A stretch of DNA of 64,000 bases from Burkholderia sp. IMCC1007 (GCF_027257875.1 NZ_JAPVQY010000002.1:274726-338725), one strand, 5' to 3'. Positions 35,901 to 44,978 are shown, numbered from the stretch's first letter. Notes: generated from the letters alone by a model not told the origin. A program made the numbers and translations.

Positions 35901-37142
35901 TCAGGCTGCCTGTCCAACGTATTGCTCGATCATCTGTTCGCACGCTTGCGCCTCCGTCCACCAAGGGAAGAAGCTCGGCGGGTTGTCGAAGCCATTAGCG
36001 ATGCGTGCCGCCAACGCCGGCGACTCGCTGGCCGCGCCGAACAGTTTAAGAATATGCGGGGGCGGAGGCGCCAACATCGAATTGGTCCAGGTGACAACGT
36101 GACGCGCGTATTCCCAATAGCGGGCAAAGGTGGCTTCCATCCATTCCGCGTCGAACGGTCGATCGCCATGATCAAGAATCGCGTCGAGATAGACCTTGCA
36201 GCACTTGGAAGCGTTGTTGGAGCCCTGCCCCGTAAGAGGGTCGTTGACCACCACCGCATCTGCCATTCCGAACACATGTCGTCCCGACGGCAGGGTCATG
36301 ACCGGCTTCCGCACGGTCGGTGCGAAGCGCCCAGAGAGAATGCCGTTTTCGTCGGTCAGCTCGACCTGCTCGCATCGCTCGGCTTCCCACGGCAGATAAG
36401 TACGCACGACACGCAGGCATTCGGCCAGATGTTGCTCCGGCGTGCGGGCCTCTGCCCAGCGATCCATCGGGCCGCCCGGCACACCTTCGAAAACCATGAT
36501 GTCGCATAAGCCGGACAACGTCAGTGCCGGGAAGCTGAAGTACTCGCCCACGCCAGGAATCACATTGAAGCCAATGCGTGAGAACGGCGTACGCGGCGTC
36601 ATACCGGTCACGTAGGCCAGTGCCAACGCACGTTGCGGCACATCGAACGGGCTGTTTGCGACGTCGCGCTCGAAACGGTTGACGATCTCGCCCTTACCGG
36701 CAGCCAGCAGCACAAGATCGTGGTGTTGCGCCAGATCCTCTAGCTCCTCCAAACCTGCGTCGACGATGCGCAGATCGCCCCCGCGCTGGACGAAGGTCTC
36801 CATCCAGATCGGCATCTTCACGCGCTGGTCCGTAGACTGGCCCGGGTGCTCCAGAGAAGCCATCCACTCAAGCATCTTCTCGCCGGGCTTCCCCGGCTGC
36901 AACACCGTCAGGCTTACACCCTGCACAGGCGGGCACGTGTCGTCCCACATATTCAGCCCAAGATCGCGCTCGATCTGCAGTGCACTGTGAAGCATGCCCT
37001 GACTGGACATAACCTTGCCAGCGCGGATCTGATCGGGTGTGCGGTTGGTGACCAAGGTCACTTGGTAGCCCTTGGACTGCAGAGCGAGGGCCATTTGCAG
37101 CCCGGACTGCCCGGCTCCAACGATGGCGATACGTTGACTCAT
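35901..37142 (-). CDS. StyA-like FAD monooxygenase (styrene/indole monooxygenase family)
   Basis: Group E flavoprotein monooxygenase that uses reduced FAD from a partner reductase to epoxidise styrene, indole or similar double bonds. Rossmann motif RIAIVGAGQSGLQMALALQS at residue 4. Family markers by comparison with StyA are the VLLAAGKGEIVNRFERD stretch, NSPFDVPQRALALAYVTG, DPLTGQGSNNASKCC, and VTWTNSMLAPPPPHILKLF. Start ATG 37142 has AGGAG seven bases upstream. Length 413 aa, as in StyA. The gene order SDR, monooxygenase, reductase with an upstream DLH-SnoaL gene resembles iifABCD, which converts indole to anthranilate; styrene-type chemistry cannot be excluded. Confidence 0.85.
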   Translation of the reverse strand: MSQRIAIVGAGQSGLQMALALQSKGYQVTLVTNRTPDQIRAGKVMSSQGMLHSALQIERDLGLNMWDDTCPPVQGVSLTVLQPGKPGEKMLEWMASLEHPGQSTDQRVKMPIWMETFVQRGGDLRIVDAGLEELEDLAQHHDLVLLAAGKGEIVNRFERDVANSPFDVPQRALALAYVTGMTPRTPFSRIGFNVIPGVGEYFSFPALTLSGLCDIMVFEGVPGGPMDRWAEARTPEQHLAECLRVVRTYLPWEAERCEQVELTDENGILSGRFAPTVRKPVMTLPSGRHVFGMADAVVVNDPLTGQGSNNASKCCKVYLDAILDHGDRPFDAEWMEATFARYWEYARHVVTWTNSMLAPPPPHILKLFGAASESPALAARIANGFDNPPSFFPWWTEAQACEQMIEQYVGQAA

Positions 37143-37172
37143 GATATATCTCCTGGAGGATATCGTTAATTT

Positions 37173-37961
37173 TTAGCCGGCCTGCTTGCCGTATGGCGGG
37201 ACATTCTGTTCGGGGCCCATCGCCGAATACCCCCCGTCCACGGCGTAGTCGGCGCCGGTGACGAAACTGGCATTGTCGGAGCACAGAAACAGCACCACCT
37301 GCGCAACTTCGTCCGGATCACCAACCCGTCCCAACAGATGGAACGGTGTGGCGAGTTCGTCGATACCCGCTCGATTGCCACCGCTCATTTCGTCCATCAA
37401 CCTGCACCAGATCCAGCCCGGGGACACCGCGTTCACACGAATGCGGTCTGGCGCGAGGTCCATCGCCATACTGCGCGTCAGCTGCAAAATTGCCGCCTTG
37501 GAAACCGGATAGAGCCAACGCCCCGTCTGGGCAACCTTTGCCGAGATACTCGTAAAGTTGACAATTGCACCGCCCCCACGCGCCTTCATCTCTGGATGAA
37601 CCTTCTGGGCCAACATGATTCCGGACACCACGTTGACGTCGAGGGCAGTCTGCCAATCAGCGCGGGGAGACTTGAAGCCGTCGTCCAAATACGTGCAGGC
37701 CAGGTTCACCAAAAAGTCCACGCCTCCGAAACGACTCACAACCTTGGCGACCGCTGCGCTGACTTGATCGTCCTTGGTAATATCCGTGGCGATGAAGATT
37801 GCCTTCTCTCCCAACTCGGCGGCCACGCGCTCCCCGCCGACCACGTCGATGTCGAGGATCGCCACGCTCGCGCCTGCCGCGACGAACGCGCGGGCCACAC
37901 CGGCACCAATAAGTGTCGCGCCCCCGGTGATGATGGCGACCTTGTCCTGCAGTCCTTTCAT
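37173..37961 (-). CDS. SDR oxidoreductase of the monooxygenase operon
   Basis: NAD(P)-dependent short-chain dehydrogenase. It has GGATLIGAGVARAFVAAGA (cofactor loop), DFLVNLACTYLDDGF in place of the usual NNAG, and the active site FTSISAKVAQTGRWLYPVSK with Ser, Tyr-x3-Lys. Start ATG 37961 follows GAGGA. Length 262 aa. It lies 30 bp before the StyA-like gene. In iif-type operons the SDR (IifB) oxidises indole-2,3-dihydrodiol; that assignment is inference from position. Confidence 0.88.
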   Translation of the reverse strand: MKGLQDKVAIITGGATLIGAGVARAFVAAGASVAILDIDVVGGERVAAELGEKAIFIATDITKDDQVSAAVAKVVSRFGGVDFLVNLACTYLDDGFKSPRADWQTALDVNVVSGIMLAQKVHPEMKARGGGAIVNFTSISAKVAQTGRWLYPVSKAAILQLTRSMAMDLAPDRIRVNAVSPGWIWCRLMDEMSGGNRAGIDELATPFHLLGRVGDPDEVAQVVLFLCSDNASFVTGADYAVDGGYSAMGPEQNVPPYGKQAG

Positions 37962-38021
37962 GATGGTTCCTCTTTCTTGGTGAATCTCGGCATCCCCGCT
38001 CTGGCGGAGATGCCAGTCAGC

Positions 38022-39251
38022 CTACTTCCCTTCGCTTTCTTTCCAGCGCGCCATCAGCGTGTTCGAAGGCAGCGACTCATCCAGCAGCTTGCGCCCCGTC
38101 TCCACTCCGGCCACCGGCAAACCCTCGGGATCGAGCAGACCGATCTGCACCAGCACGCTGGCCTGGTCCCAATAGATGTGCTCGTGGTATAGCTTGTCAC
38201 CGCGGAACTTGATGATGCCAACAAGCGGGATTTCCACTCGCCTGCCGGTCGGCTTCACGCCGGGCAGCATCCAGTCGATTTCAGTGGTATGGGTAAAGCA
38301 GAGCAGGCTCTCGTCAACCACCTGGCTCGCGCCGATCGTGCGCGAGATCGGGATCATGCTGATGTCGGGCGGATTGCCGTGCACGAAGTGATGCTGATAA
38401 AAGCGCTTCAACTGCCGATAGCCCACGCCGCCGGTCATGGTCGGGATGTGATTGACGTACGGCTCGGAGACCATGGTGGCCATGGTGGCATCCACGTCGC
38501 GAGTAAAGAATTCGTGCTCGCAGTGCTTGTCCCAAAGCGCCGAAAGATCGTAATGCGGACCCATCTCTCCACGCAGTGCTGCAATCGAGCGCTGGTGCGC
38601 GATCAGGGCCGCAGACTTGTCGAAGTGCGCACCATCGGCACGGGCGAAGGCGTGATCAACCCCTTGGTAAACGTGCAGTTCGACGTTCTCCTTGCCACCC
38701 AGGCTCTCCACGATGGCCGCCTGCGCGTCCGGCGGACAGAAACCATCATTCTGGGCGATATGCAGCACCAGCCGGCCCTTGAGATTGGCAGCCTCGCTCA
38801 ATGCATGCTCGATACCCACGCCATAGTAGCCAACCGCGCACGCGACGCCTTCGAGCCTGCATGCTGCCAAGTAAGCCAGTTTGCCTCCCAAGCAGAAACC
38901 CAGCACACCAGTGTGGCCGACACATTCCGGACGTTGCCGCAGCGTCGTCAGTGCTGCGCCGACGTCCTGCACACCCTTGGCCTCGTCAAACTGCTGGCAC
39001 AGCCCCAAAGCGCGCTGGAAATCTTCACCATGGTCTTCCAATTCGATGCCGGGCGAGAGGCGCCAGAACAGATCAGGCACCAGCACGGTATAACCTTCTT
39101 CGGCGTAGTAATCCGCGACCTTGCGCATATTGGCATTGACACCAAAAATCTCTTGGCACAGCACAATCCCAGGCCCCCTCCCTGCAGCCGGGGTGGCAAG
39201 GTATCCGCTGAAACTGCCGTCTGCGCAGCCGATCTGGATGGTCTGGCCCAT
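38022..39251 (-). CDS. Dienelactone-hydrolase / SnoaL-like fusion protein
   Basis: Two fused domains. Residues 1-240 are a dienelactone-hydrolase alpha/beta fold with IVLCQEIFGVNANMRKVADY, the nucleophile in VLGFCLGGKLAYLAAC, the Asp in IAQNDGFCPPDAQ and the His in QGVDHAFARADG. Residues 250-409 resemble a SnoaL/NTF2 polyketide-cyclase-like domain (HIPTMTGGVGYRQLKRFYQH, WMLPGVKPTGRRVEIPLVG). Start ATG 39251 follows AAGGAGAGA. First gene of a four-gene operon; the position corresponds to IifA, the cofactor-independent oxygenase of indole degradation, as far as I recall. Length 409 aa, against about 235 for plain dienelactone hydrolases. Confidence 0.82.
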   Translation of the reverse strand: MGQTIQIGCADGSFSGYLATPAAGRGPGIVLCQEIFGVNANMRKVADYYAEEGYTVLVPDLFWRLSPGIELEDHGEDFQRALGLCQQFDEAKGVQDVGAALTTLRQRPECVGHTGVLGFCLGGKLAYLAACRLEGVACAVGYYGVGIEHALSEAANLKGRLVLHIAQNDGFCPPDAQAAIVESLGGKENVELHVYQGVDHAFARADGAHFDKSAALIAHQRSIAALRGEMGPHYDLSALWDKHCEHEFFTRDVDATMATMVSEPYVNHIPTMTGGVGYRQLKRFYQHHFVHGNPPDISMIPISRTIGASQVVDESLLCFTHTTEIDWMLPGVKPTGRRVEIPLVGIIKFRGDKLYHEHIYWDQASVLVQIGLLDPEGLPVAGVETGRKLLDESLPSNTLMARWKESEGK

Positions 39252-39591
39252 GGCCTATCTCTCCTTGATGTTGTCATGGTCAATTAGGCAAGCGATCGCT
39301 CGAGACCCTCGCGTTGTCGCCAACGCACTCGATCCGCACGATATCCCCTGCCCAGGTGATAATCCGTGCCACCGTTACGCCGTCAGTTATGCCTTCGGCG
39401 GTATCAATGGCTATTACGCCTAGTGCACTGATCTGTCGGACAACGCGCTCGGTAGCCGACCGAGTCTTGTTGTCATCAAATTGACGATGGCGATAGAACC
39501 AAGAATACGTCTATCATTTTTCTTTCCGAACGAATCACACGTACATGTTCGGGGTGCGGACAGATCGAGCTGACCGGCGCGAACGAACGCA
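39252..39591. other. Promoter region of the monooxygenase operon
   Basis: 340 bp without a supportable gene, between the DLH-SnoaL start and the end of the iron-sulfur reductase gene. Inverted-repeat copy B is at 39546-39562. Confidence 0.55.
39546..39562. promoter_or_regulatory. 17-bp inverted repeat, copy B
   Basis: TGTTCG-GGGTG-CGGACA. About 295 bp upstream of the DLH-SnoaL start. It shares AT on the left and GATCG on the right with copy A. Confidence 0.7.
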
Positions 39592-40554
39592 CTAGAGATC
39601 TAAAACGAGCAGGGGTCCGCGAGCACGAGAACAACATGCCGTGAAACAATCATTGGCCGCCTGCTCGGCCTCTGTCAAAAAGAGATCTCGATGGTCGGGC
39701 TCACCTTCAATGACTCTTGTGACACAAGTTCCGCACACGCCTTGCTCACAAGAAACCGGGATATCAATGCCATTTCTGGCCAGGACCTGTGCAACAGACT
39801 CCTCTGGCAGGATGAGAAAAGTCTGACCCGTGCTTGCGATGCGCACTTCGAAGCCATGCCCCCCCTGTTTCTGAGACGATGGCGGCGGAGCGAAATGCTC
39901 AAAGTGAACGTGATCGTCAGGCCAGTTGTGGCGCTTCGCGCCTTCAACAACTGAATCGATAAGCCCGCTCGGTCCGCACACGTAGAGGTGGACACCTTGC
40001 CTCGGGTGTGCAAGGAGAGCGTCCAGATCAAGTGGCCCCTGCGATCCGGAGGCGTCGTCGAAGTGGACGTGAGTGTTTTCGACGAACGGAGCTGCGCCAA
40101 GTCGACCGAGAAAGGCTGCGCGATTTGCAGTACGAACACAGTAATGCAGATCGTACGCCTTTCCCTCAACGCTCAATTCCTCAGCCATGCAGAGCATTGG
40201 AGTAATCCCGATGCCACCCGCAATCAGAATCGACTTCTCGGACGGGACAAGCGGAAAGTGATTACGTGGCGACGAGATGATCACCTCATCTCCCGCATGG
40301 ACGCTCTCGTGAACCGCCTTGGACCCACCACGAGAATTGGCGTCCAACAATACGGCAATGCGATAACGCCGCTGATCGAAAGGAGATCCAAACAGCGAGT
40401 ATTGGCGTATCAAGCCGCCCGGCAAATGGAAATCAATATGTGCGCCAGCGCGAAACGGCGGCAGCGCCTGGCCGTCGATCGATTCGAGCTCGAGACTGCA
40501 GATTCCGTCTGCCTCCCGCTCTTTTCTGGCCACTCGCATCTTGAGTTGAGTCAT
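39592..40554 (-). CDS. Phthalate-dioxygenase-reductase-type FMN/2Fe-2S oxidoreductase
   Basis: Single-chain electron-transfer protein that carries electrons from NAD(P)H to an oxygenase. It has the flavin-binding RQYSLFGSPFDQRRYRIAV, the nucleotide-binding ILIAGGIGITPMLCMAEEL and YVCGPSGLID, and a C-terminal plant-type [2Fe-2S] domain, CEQGVCGTCVTRV plus a later Cys in NDCFTACC. Start ATG 40554 follows GGGGA. Length 320 aa, typical of VanB/PDR proteins. It is the last gene after P450, aldehyde dehydrogenase and alcohol dehydrogenase, with no separate ferredoxin gene, so it probably reduces the P450 directly. Confidence 0.9.
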   Translation of the reverse strand: MTQLKMRVARKEREADGICSLELESIDGQALPPFRAGAHIDFHLPGGLIRQYSLFGSPFDQRRYRIAVLLDANSRGGSKAVHESVHAGDEVIISSPRNHFPLVPSEKSILIAGGIGITPMLCMAEELSVEGKAYDLHYCVRTANRAAFLGRLGAAPFVENTHVHFDDASGSQGPLDLDALLAHPRQGVHLYVCGPSGLIDSVVEGAKRHNWPDDHVHFEHFAPPPSSQKQGGHGFEVRIASTGQTFLILPEESVAQVLARNGIDIPVSCEQGVCGTCVTRVIEGEPDHRDLFLTEAEQAANDCFTACCSRARGPLLVLDL

Positions 40555-40574
40555 CAGATTTTCCCCGCTTTGAA

Positions 40575-41687
40575 TCAGATTGTCAGCACCGTCCGGATGC
40601 CAACGCCATCGCGGAGATCCTGAAGAGCCTCATTAACTTCTTCCAATGGCCTCACGTTCGTGACCAGGCTGCTCAGGTCCAGCGCTCGATGGCAGCACAG
40701 ATCGAAATATCGCGGAAGGTCTCGCTGTGCATGACAGTTACCAAGGTAGGACCCTTTGACCTGCAATTGCCGCAACACCATGTCCAGCGCTCCGATCGAC
40801 ACCGATTCCGCTGGCTTGGCGACACCGATCATGACGATCACCCCCCCCTTGCGCACCAGGGAAGCACACAGATTCAAGCTGTCAGGACTACAGACCCCAT
40901 CAAATACGAAGTCGAAACCGATCCCCCCCGTCAGCGTCCGACAGGGGTCTTCAAATCCAGCGGCCGAGTTGTCGAACGTTGCGTTCGCCCCAAGCCTCTG
41001 CGCGTGAATGCGTCGGTCAGCATTGAAATCAAGACCCACCACCAGTCCTGCGCGTGCAATTCGCAACGCCTGAATCGTCGAGAGCCCCACCGCGCCGAGC
41101 CCCACGACGGCAGCGGTGGCGCCTTCCGGCACTGCGGCCACGTTTGCCACCGATCCCATACCGGTTTGCACTGCACATCCCATCGTCGCTGCGTGCGTCA
41201 ACGAAATGGAGTCAGGGACCGGAACGACACCACTGCGCTCCACAAGCACGTACTCCGCGAACGCCCCCAGGCGAAGTCCCCGAGCCACCGGTGTCCCTCG
41301 ATGCCGAACGCGCACATCGTGGCCGGCGGGTCCCGCCGTACGGGAAGGGCTCTCGGCCGCGACACACAAAACAGGCTGATTGCGCACACAGAAGTAACAA
41401 GTTCCGCATGCCGGTCGCATGGAGACCACGACCCGTTGACCGAAAGCGAGATCAGTTACCCCCGCACCAAGTGCCGCGACCGTGCCCGCTGCTTCGTGAC
41501 CCAGCACCGCTGGCACGGGGTAGCCCACCTTGCCGTCGGCGAGCGCCAGATCCGTGTTGCAGACCCCGCAATGCGTGATTCTCACCAACACTTCGCCGGC
41601 CCGCGGGTCATCGATCTCCACGTCATCGGCAATGCGCAGGGGTCGACCTACCCCTTCGAGAATAGCCGCCCTCATCAGCCTGCTCAT
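40575..41687 (-). CDS. Zinc-dependent alcohol dehydrogenase (MDR family)
   Basis: NAD-dependent alcohol oxidation. Catalytic zinc ligands lie in ITHCGVCNTDLALADGKV and VLGHEAAGTV; the structural zinc lobe is CGTCYFCVRNQPVLC; the Rossmann motif is VVGLGAVGLSTIQALRIA. Benzyl-alcohol-dehydrogenase-like length (370 aa). ATG 41687 overlaps the aldehyde dehydrogenase stop as ATGA. With the P450 upstream it is placed to oxidise a hydroxymethyl or secondary alcohol, the next gene product taking it to the acid. Confidence 0.92.
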   Translation of the reverse strand: MSRLMRAAILEGVGRPLRIADDVEIDDPRAGEVLVRITHCGVCNTDLALADGKVGYPVPAVLGHEAAGTVAALGAGVTDLAFGQRVVVSMRPACGTCYFCVRNQPVLCVAAESPSRTAGPAGHDVRVRHRGTPVARGLRLGAFAEYVLVERSGVVPVPDSISLTHAATMGCAVQTGMGSVANVAAVPEGATAAVVGLGAVGLSTIQALRIARAGLVVGLDFNADRRIHAQRLGANATFDNSAAGFEDPCRTLTGGIGFDFVFDGVCSPDSLNLCASLVRKGGVIVMIGVAKPAESVSIGALDMVLRQLQVKGSYLGNCHAQRDLPRYFDLCCHRALDLSSLVTNVRPLEEVNEALQDLRDGVGIRTVLTI

Positions 41688-43105
41688 GCCAAACCTCCCG
41701 TCTGGCTGTGCAATACTTTTCGCACTACGAATTCATCGAGACCCCATTCACCGAATTCGTACCCGAAGCCACTCGACTTCATTCCCCCGAAAGGAATCGC
41801 AGGATCGGGAGGAGTTGCGTGCTGATTCACGAACAGATTCACCGCTTCCAGCCGGCGGACCAATGCCGTCGCACGTCCGATATTGGTAGACCACACTGAG
41901 CCGCCCAGACCAAACTCCGAGGCATTCGCCCGGGAGACTGCCTCGTCTTCATCGTCGAAAGTCAGTATGGGCAGCGCCGGTCCAAACTGCTCCTCGCGCA
42001 CGAGTCGACTGCTGTCCGAAACATCCACGACGATTGCCGGTCGCAGGAAGTGACCCGCCCATTCGTCCGGCTTCGTCCCCCCTGTGACAATCCGACCGCC
42101 CGTCGCAACGGCATCGTCCAAGAGCGCTTTCACATGGTCGAACTGTTGGCGATTATGTAGAGGCCCCATCTGCACGCCATCGGTCAATCCAGGACCGACA
42201 CGCCATGTCTTTGCGATCGACGCCATCTTCTCCACCAGCGGCTCGTATAGCGATCGATGCACGAACAAGCGCTTAACCGCGCAGCACACTTGGCCAGCGT
42301 TCATGAACGATCGTTCAAACAGCAAGGGTACGGACGCGTCGATATCCGCGTCCGCAAGGACGATGGCTGCGTCGTTGCCGCCCAACTCGAGCGTCAGTCG
42401 TTTCAGGGTTTGTGCGGCGCTGGCCATAATCTTCTTTCCGGTCGGCGTCGATCCGGTGAACGATATCTTCGCCACGCCAGCATGACTCACCAGGGACGCA
42501 CCAACATCCGTGCCACCCGTCACCGTGTTCAGCACCCCCGGCGGCAGGCAATCGGCAAACAGGTTTGCGATGGCCAAGGTCGTCAGCGGCGTCGTTGGTG
42601 CTGGCTTGACCACCACGGTGTTCCCTGCCCACAGTGCGGGGCCGAGCTTCATCATCAGAAGCACAATAGGGAAATTCCAGGGCACGATAATCCCCACGAC
42701 CCCAACCGGGGCACTCACTGCCACAACCGTTCGGCCTGGATCAGACCGGATGATCTCCTGATGCGCACTCTTCTCGGCGAAATATTCCAGGTAACCTTTG
42801 GCAGACAGAAGTTCTCGTGTCGCCGCCAGCAGCGGCTTTCCCTGCTCCCGACTGAGCAGGATGGCAAATTCCTCAAGATTGGCAGCCAGCAACGCAGCGC
42901 ACCGCTTCAGAGCATTGCGACGGGCCGTGAGGTCCGACGCCCAACTGCCGAGAGCGGCTGCAGCCGAGGCAACGGCATCGTCGAGCGCTTGCGGCGTGGT
43001 TATCGGCGCTTCTGCTATTGGCGTGAGGACGGCAGGGTCCTCGACAGCGTACCATTCCGTAGCTACGTCGCGGCGCCCCGCACTGACATTGAATCCGCGA
43101 TACAT
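41684..43105 (-). CDS. Aldehyde dehydrogenase of the P450 operon
   Basis: NAD(P)-dependent aldehyde oxidation. Motifs: GIIVPWNFPIVLLMMKLGPA, the base in TLELGGNDAAIVLADAD, the catalytic Cys in FMNAGQVCCAVKRLFVH, and IPFGGMKSSGFGYEFGEWGL at the C-terminus. Start ATG 43105 has AAGGAG eight bases upstream; the frame is open farther but overlaps the P450 gene. Length 473 aa. It begins 2 bp after the P450 stop and overlaps the alcohol dehydrogenase gene. Confidence 0.92.
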   Translation of the reverse strand: MYRGFNVSAGRRDVATEWYAVEDPAVLTPIAEAPITTPQALDDAVASAAAALGSWASDLTARRNALKRCAALLAANLEEFAILLSREQGKPLLAATRELLSAKGYLEYFAEKSAHQEIIRSDPGRTVVAVSAPVGVVGIIVPWNFPIVLLMMKLGPALWAGNTVVVKPAPTTPLTTLAIANLFADCLPPGVLNTVTGGTDVGASLVSHAGVAKISFTGSTPTGKKIMASAAQTLKRLTLELGGNDAAIVLADADIDASVPLLFERSFMNAGQVCCAVKRLFVHRSLYEPLVEKMASIAKTWRVGPGLTDGVQMGPLHNRQQFDHVKALLDDAVATGGRIVTGGTKPDEWAGHFLRPAIVVDVSDSSRLVREEQFGPALPILTFDDEDEAVSRANASEFGLGGSVWSTNIGRATALVRRLEAVNLFVNQHATPPDPAIPFGGMKSSGFGYEFGEWGLDEFVVRKVLHSQTGGLA

Positions 43106-43107
43106 TA

Positions 43108-44376
43108 TCAGGACTCCTTGTATTCTTGTCCGTTGATGCGAACCGGGAGCGATCGCGCACCGCGGATCACCGTGCCAAGCCAAGGAATGTCCGCTGGGTC
43201 GCAGCTGAGTTCGACGTTGGGAAATGCCTGCATGAGCCGCCCCACCGCAGTTTGCGCTTCCAGGCGAGCAAGGTGAGAGCCAAGACAAAAATGGACGCCA
43301 TGCCCGAAAGCCATGTGCTGCTTGATTTTGCGGCGGATATCGAAGATGCCCGGATCTTCAAACTTCTCAGGATCACGGTTGAGGGCAGGCAGCACGACCT
43401 GTACAAAACTGCCGCCCGGAATCACCGTATCTCCAATTTTCACATCTGCCGTGGTCGCCCGGAATGTCGTGTATGGCACTGAACCGTCGTAACGCAGCGT
43501 CTCCTCGATGGTGTTTTTAATCAGCGTAGGATCTTCGACCAGTAGCCGCTGCTGATCCGGATTCAGCATAAGGTGCAACAGCGCATTGCCGATCAGTCCC
43601 ACCGTGGTTTCGTGACCAGCGATGAGAAGCAAATACGACATGCTTTGAAGTTCCTCAATTGTCAGCGCGTTCGAAGCATTGCGCGCGGCAATCATGGCAC
43701 TTAGCAGGTCAGGCTGCTCATCGGGAACAGCGCCGTCTGCCAGTACCTCACGCTTGGATTCGATGAGAGTCGCAAGATAGTTTCGCAGCAGTTCCATACA
43801 ATGGTCCTGCTCTTTATGGCCAGGCGTCATCGCCCACTCGGCCCATTGCCGGAAATTGGACCTGTCGCCTTCCGGTACGCCGAGCATGGTGCAGATCGTC
43901 GTGATACCGATGGGGTAAGCAAAATCCGCGATCAAATCTGCCTCGGGACCTTCACGCATCTGGTCGATCAGACGATCTACCAGTTGCTCCACCGTAGCCC
44001 GCAGTTGTTCGAGGCGCCGGGGCGTGAACGCGAGCATCACCAAGGATCGCAGACGCGTGTGATCGGGTGGATCGGTATTGAGAAGGTTTCCAGCCTGAGA
44101 GCCGGCGATCGGGGTCCCTGCGCCCGGCCCACTGCGGCCTTGCGCGGCGAGGGCTGCCTGAATATGGTCTGAACCTTTTGCAATCAGGGGATTGGAGAGA
44201 ACCTCGATCGCCTCCGCCCAGCGCGTGATCAGGTAGACCTCCGTTCCAACAGGCGTCCTGACCCGGACCACGGGACCTCGCTCCGCCAGCTTGGCATATT
44301 CTGGAAACGGATTGAGGGTCGCGGGAAGCGGAGGGAGATCGATAATCTCGCTTTGAGAAGTATTTGATGTATTCAT
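43108..44376 (-). CDS. Cytochrome P450 (bacterial class I, soluble)
   Basis: Heme monooxygenase inserting oxygen into an unactivated C-H bond. The I-helix oxygen-binding motif is LLLIAGHETTVGLIGNALLH, the ExxR motif is IEETLRYDGSVPY, and the heme-binding loop is MAFGHGVHFCLGSHLARLEA with the Cys ligand. No N-terminal membrane anchor. Length 422 aa. First gene of an operon with aldehyde and alcohol dehydrogenases and an iron-sulfur reductase; copy C of the inverted repeat lies about 115 bp upstream. The set suggests stepwise CH3 to CH2OH to CHO to COOH oxidation. The substrate is unknown. Confidence 0.93.
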   Translation of the reverse strand: MNTSNTSQSEIIDLPPLPATLNPFPEYAKLAERGPVVRVRTPVGTEVYLITRWAEAIEVLSNPLIAKGSDHIQAALAAQGRSGPGAGTPIAGSQAGNLLNTDPPDHTRLRSLVMLAFTPRRLEQLRATVEQLVDRLIDQMREGPEADLIADFAYPIGITTICTMLGVPEGDRSNFRQWAEWAMTPGHKEQDHCMELLRNYLATLIESKREVLADGAVPDEQPDLLSAMIAARNASNALTIEELQSMSYLLLIAGHETTVGLIGNALLHLMLNPDQQRLLVEDPTLIKNTIEETLRYDGSVPYTTFRATTADVKIGDTVIPGGSFVQVVLPALNRDPEKFEDPGIFDIRRKIKQHMAFGHGVHFCLGSHLARLEAQTAVGRLMQAFPNVELSCDPADIPWLGTVIRGARSLPVRINGQEYKES

Positions 44377-44759
44377 GGTTGCTCTGCTCTGCTACGTTGC
44401 AAAGGAAAGCCGGCTCTGCACAAGAATGCGAGAATGTGGCTCCTGCTCATGCTACGGCGGCGAACGCGGCGCCCCCCTCCTTCGTACGCAATGTCCACGT
44501 TGCGGACATTCCGACTCAATCTAATCTTCGCGTCAGGCGCACTACGGCGGTCAAGGCGCACGAACGCCGAAGAATCGGCGATCTGTCGAGGAAGCGTAGG
44601 AAGTGTGTCTGGGCCTCGGTCCGAACTCGATTCTGGGCACACAGGGCGAGCATGGCAGTCAGGCGATTCCTTAAAGTTCTCGGCCAACGCTCACAGCCCG
44701 ACTCGAACGCCAGGTGCAGCTCGATACCTACAAGCGAACTGCGGCGCGTGGTCAGATGC
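44377..44759. other. Promoter region of the P450 operon
   Basis: About 380 bp without a gene I can support. It contains inverted-repeat copy C at 44492-44508. Confidence 0.55.
44492..44508. promoter_or_regulatory. 17-bp inverted repeat, copy C
   Basis: TGTCCA-CGTTG-CGGACA: one mismatch from the symmetric form. It lies about 115 bp upstream of the P450 start codon. Confidence 0.72.
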
Positions 44760-44978
44760 TCAGTTCGACAATTCTGAGCGAGCATCACTGGACCCGCTCG
44801 AGGCGCGATCAAGGGCAGCCGCTTCGAGCCGTTCGTTCATCACCGCAATTTCCAGCGCTTGAGCAAACCGCTCCAATGCGTCCAGGGTTCCGTGGACACA
44901 TCGATACTCCGTGCGACCGATTCTGCCGTCCAGCACGACCAGCATTCCCGCATCCCTTGCCAACTCGAAAACATTCAT
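44760..44978 (-). CDS. Small protein of unknown function (72 aa)
   Basis: Not recognised. Start ATG 44978 has a good ribosome site (AGGGGA, six bases away). The product begins MNVFELARDAGMLVVLDGRI and is hydrophilic, with no signal peptide or metal motif. It follows another small gene on the same strand and precedes the P450 operon. The strong ribosome site and ordinary composition favour a real gene. Confidence 0.55.
   Translation of the reverse strand: MNVFELARDAGMLVVLDGRIGRTEYRCVHGTLDALERFAQALEIAVMNERLEAAALDRASSGSSDARSELSN

Noticed and set aside
42315..42632. Second frames within the aldehyde dehydrogenase genes
   Set aside because: High-GC genes give long antisense and shifted frames; codon-position bias follows the dehydrogenase frames.
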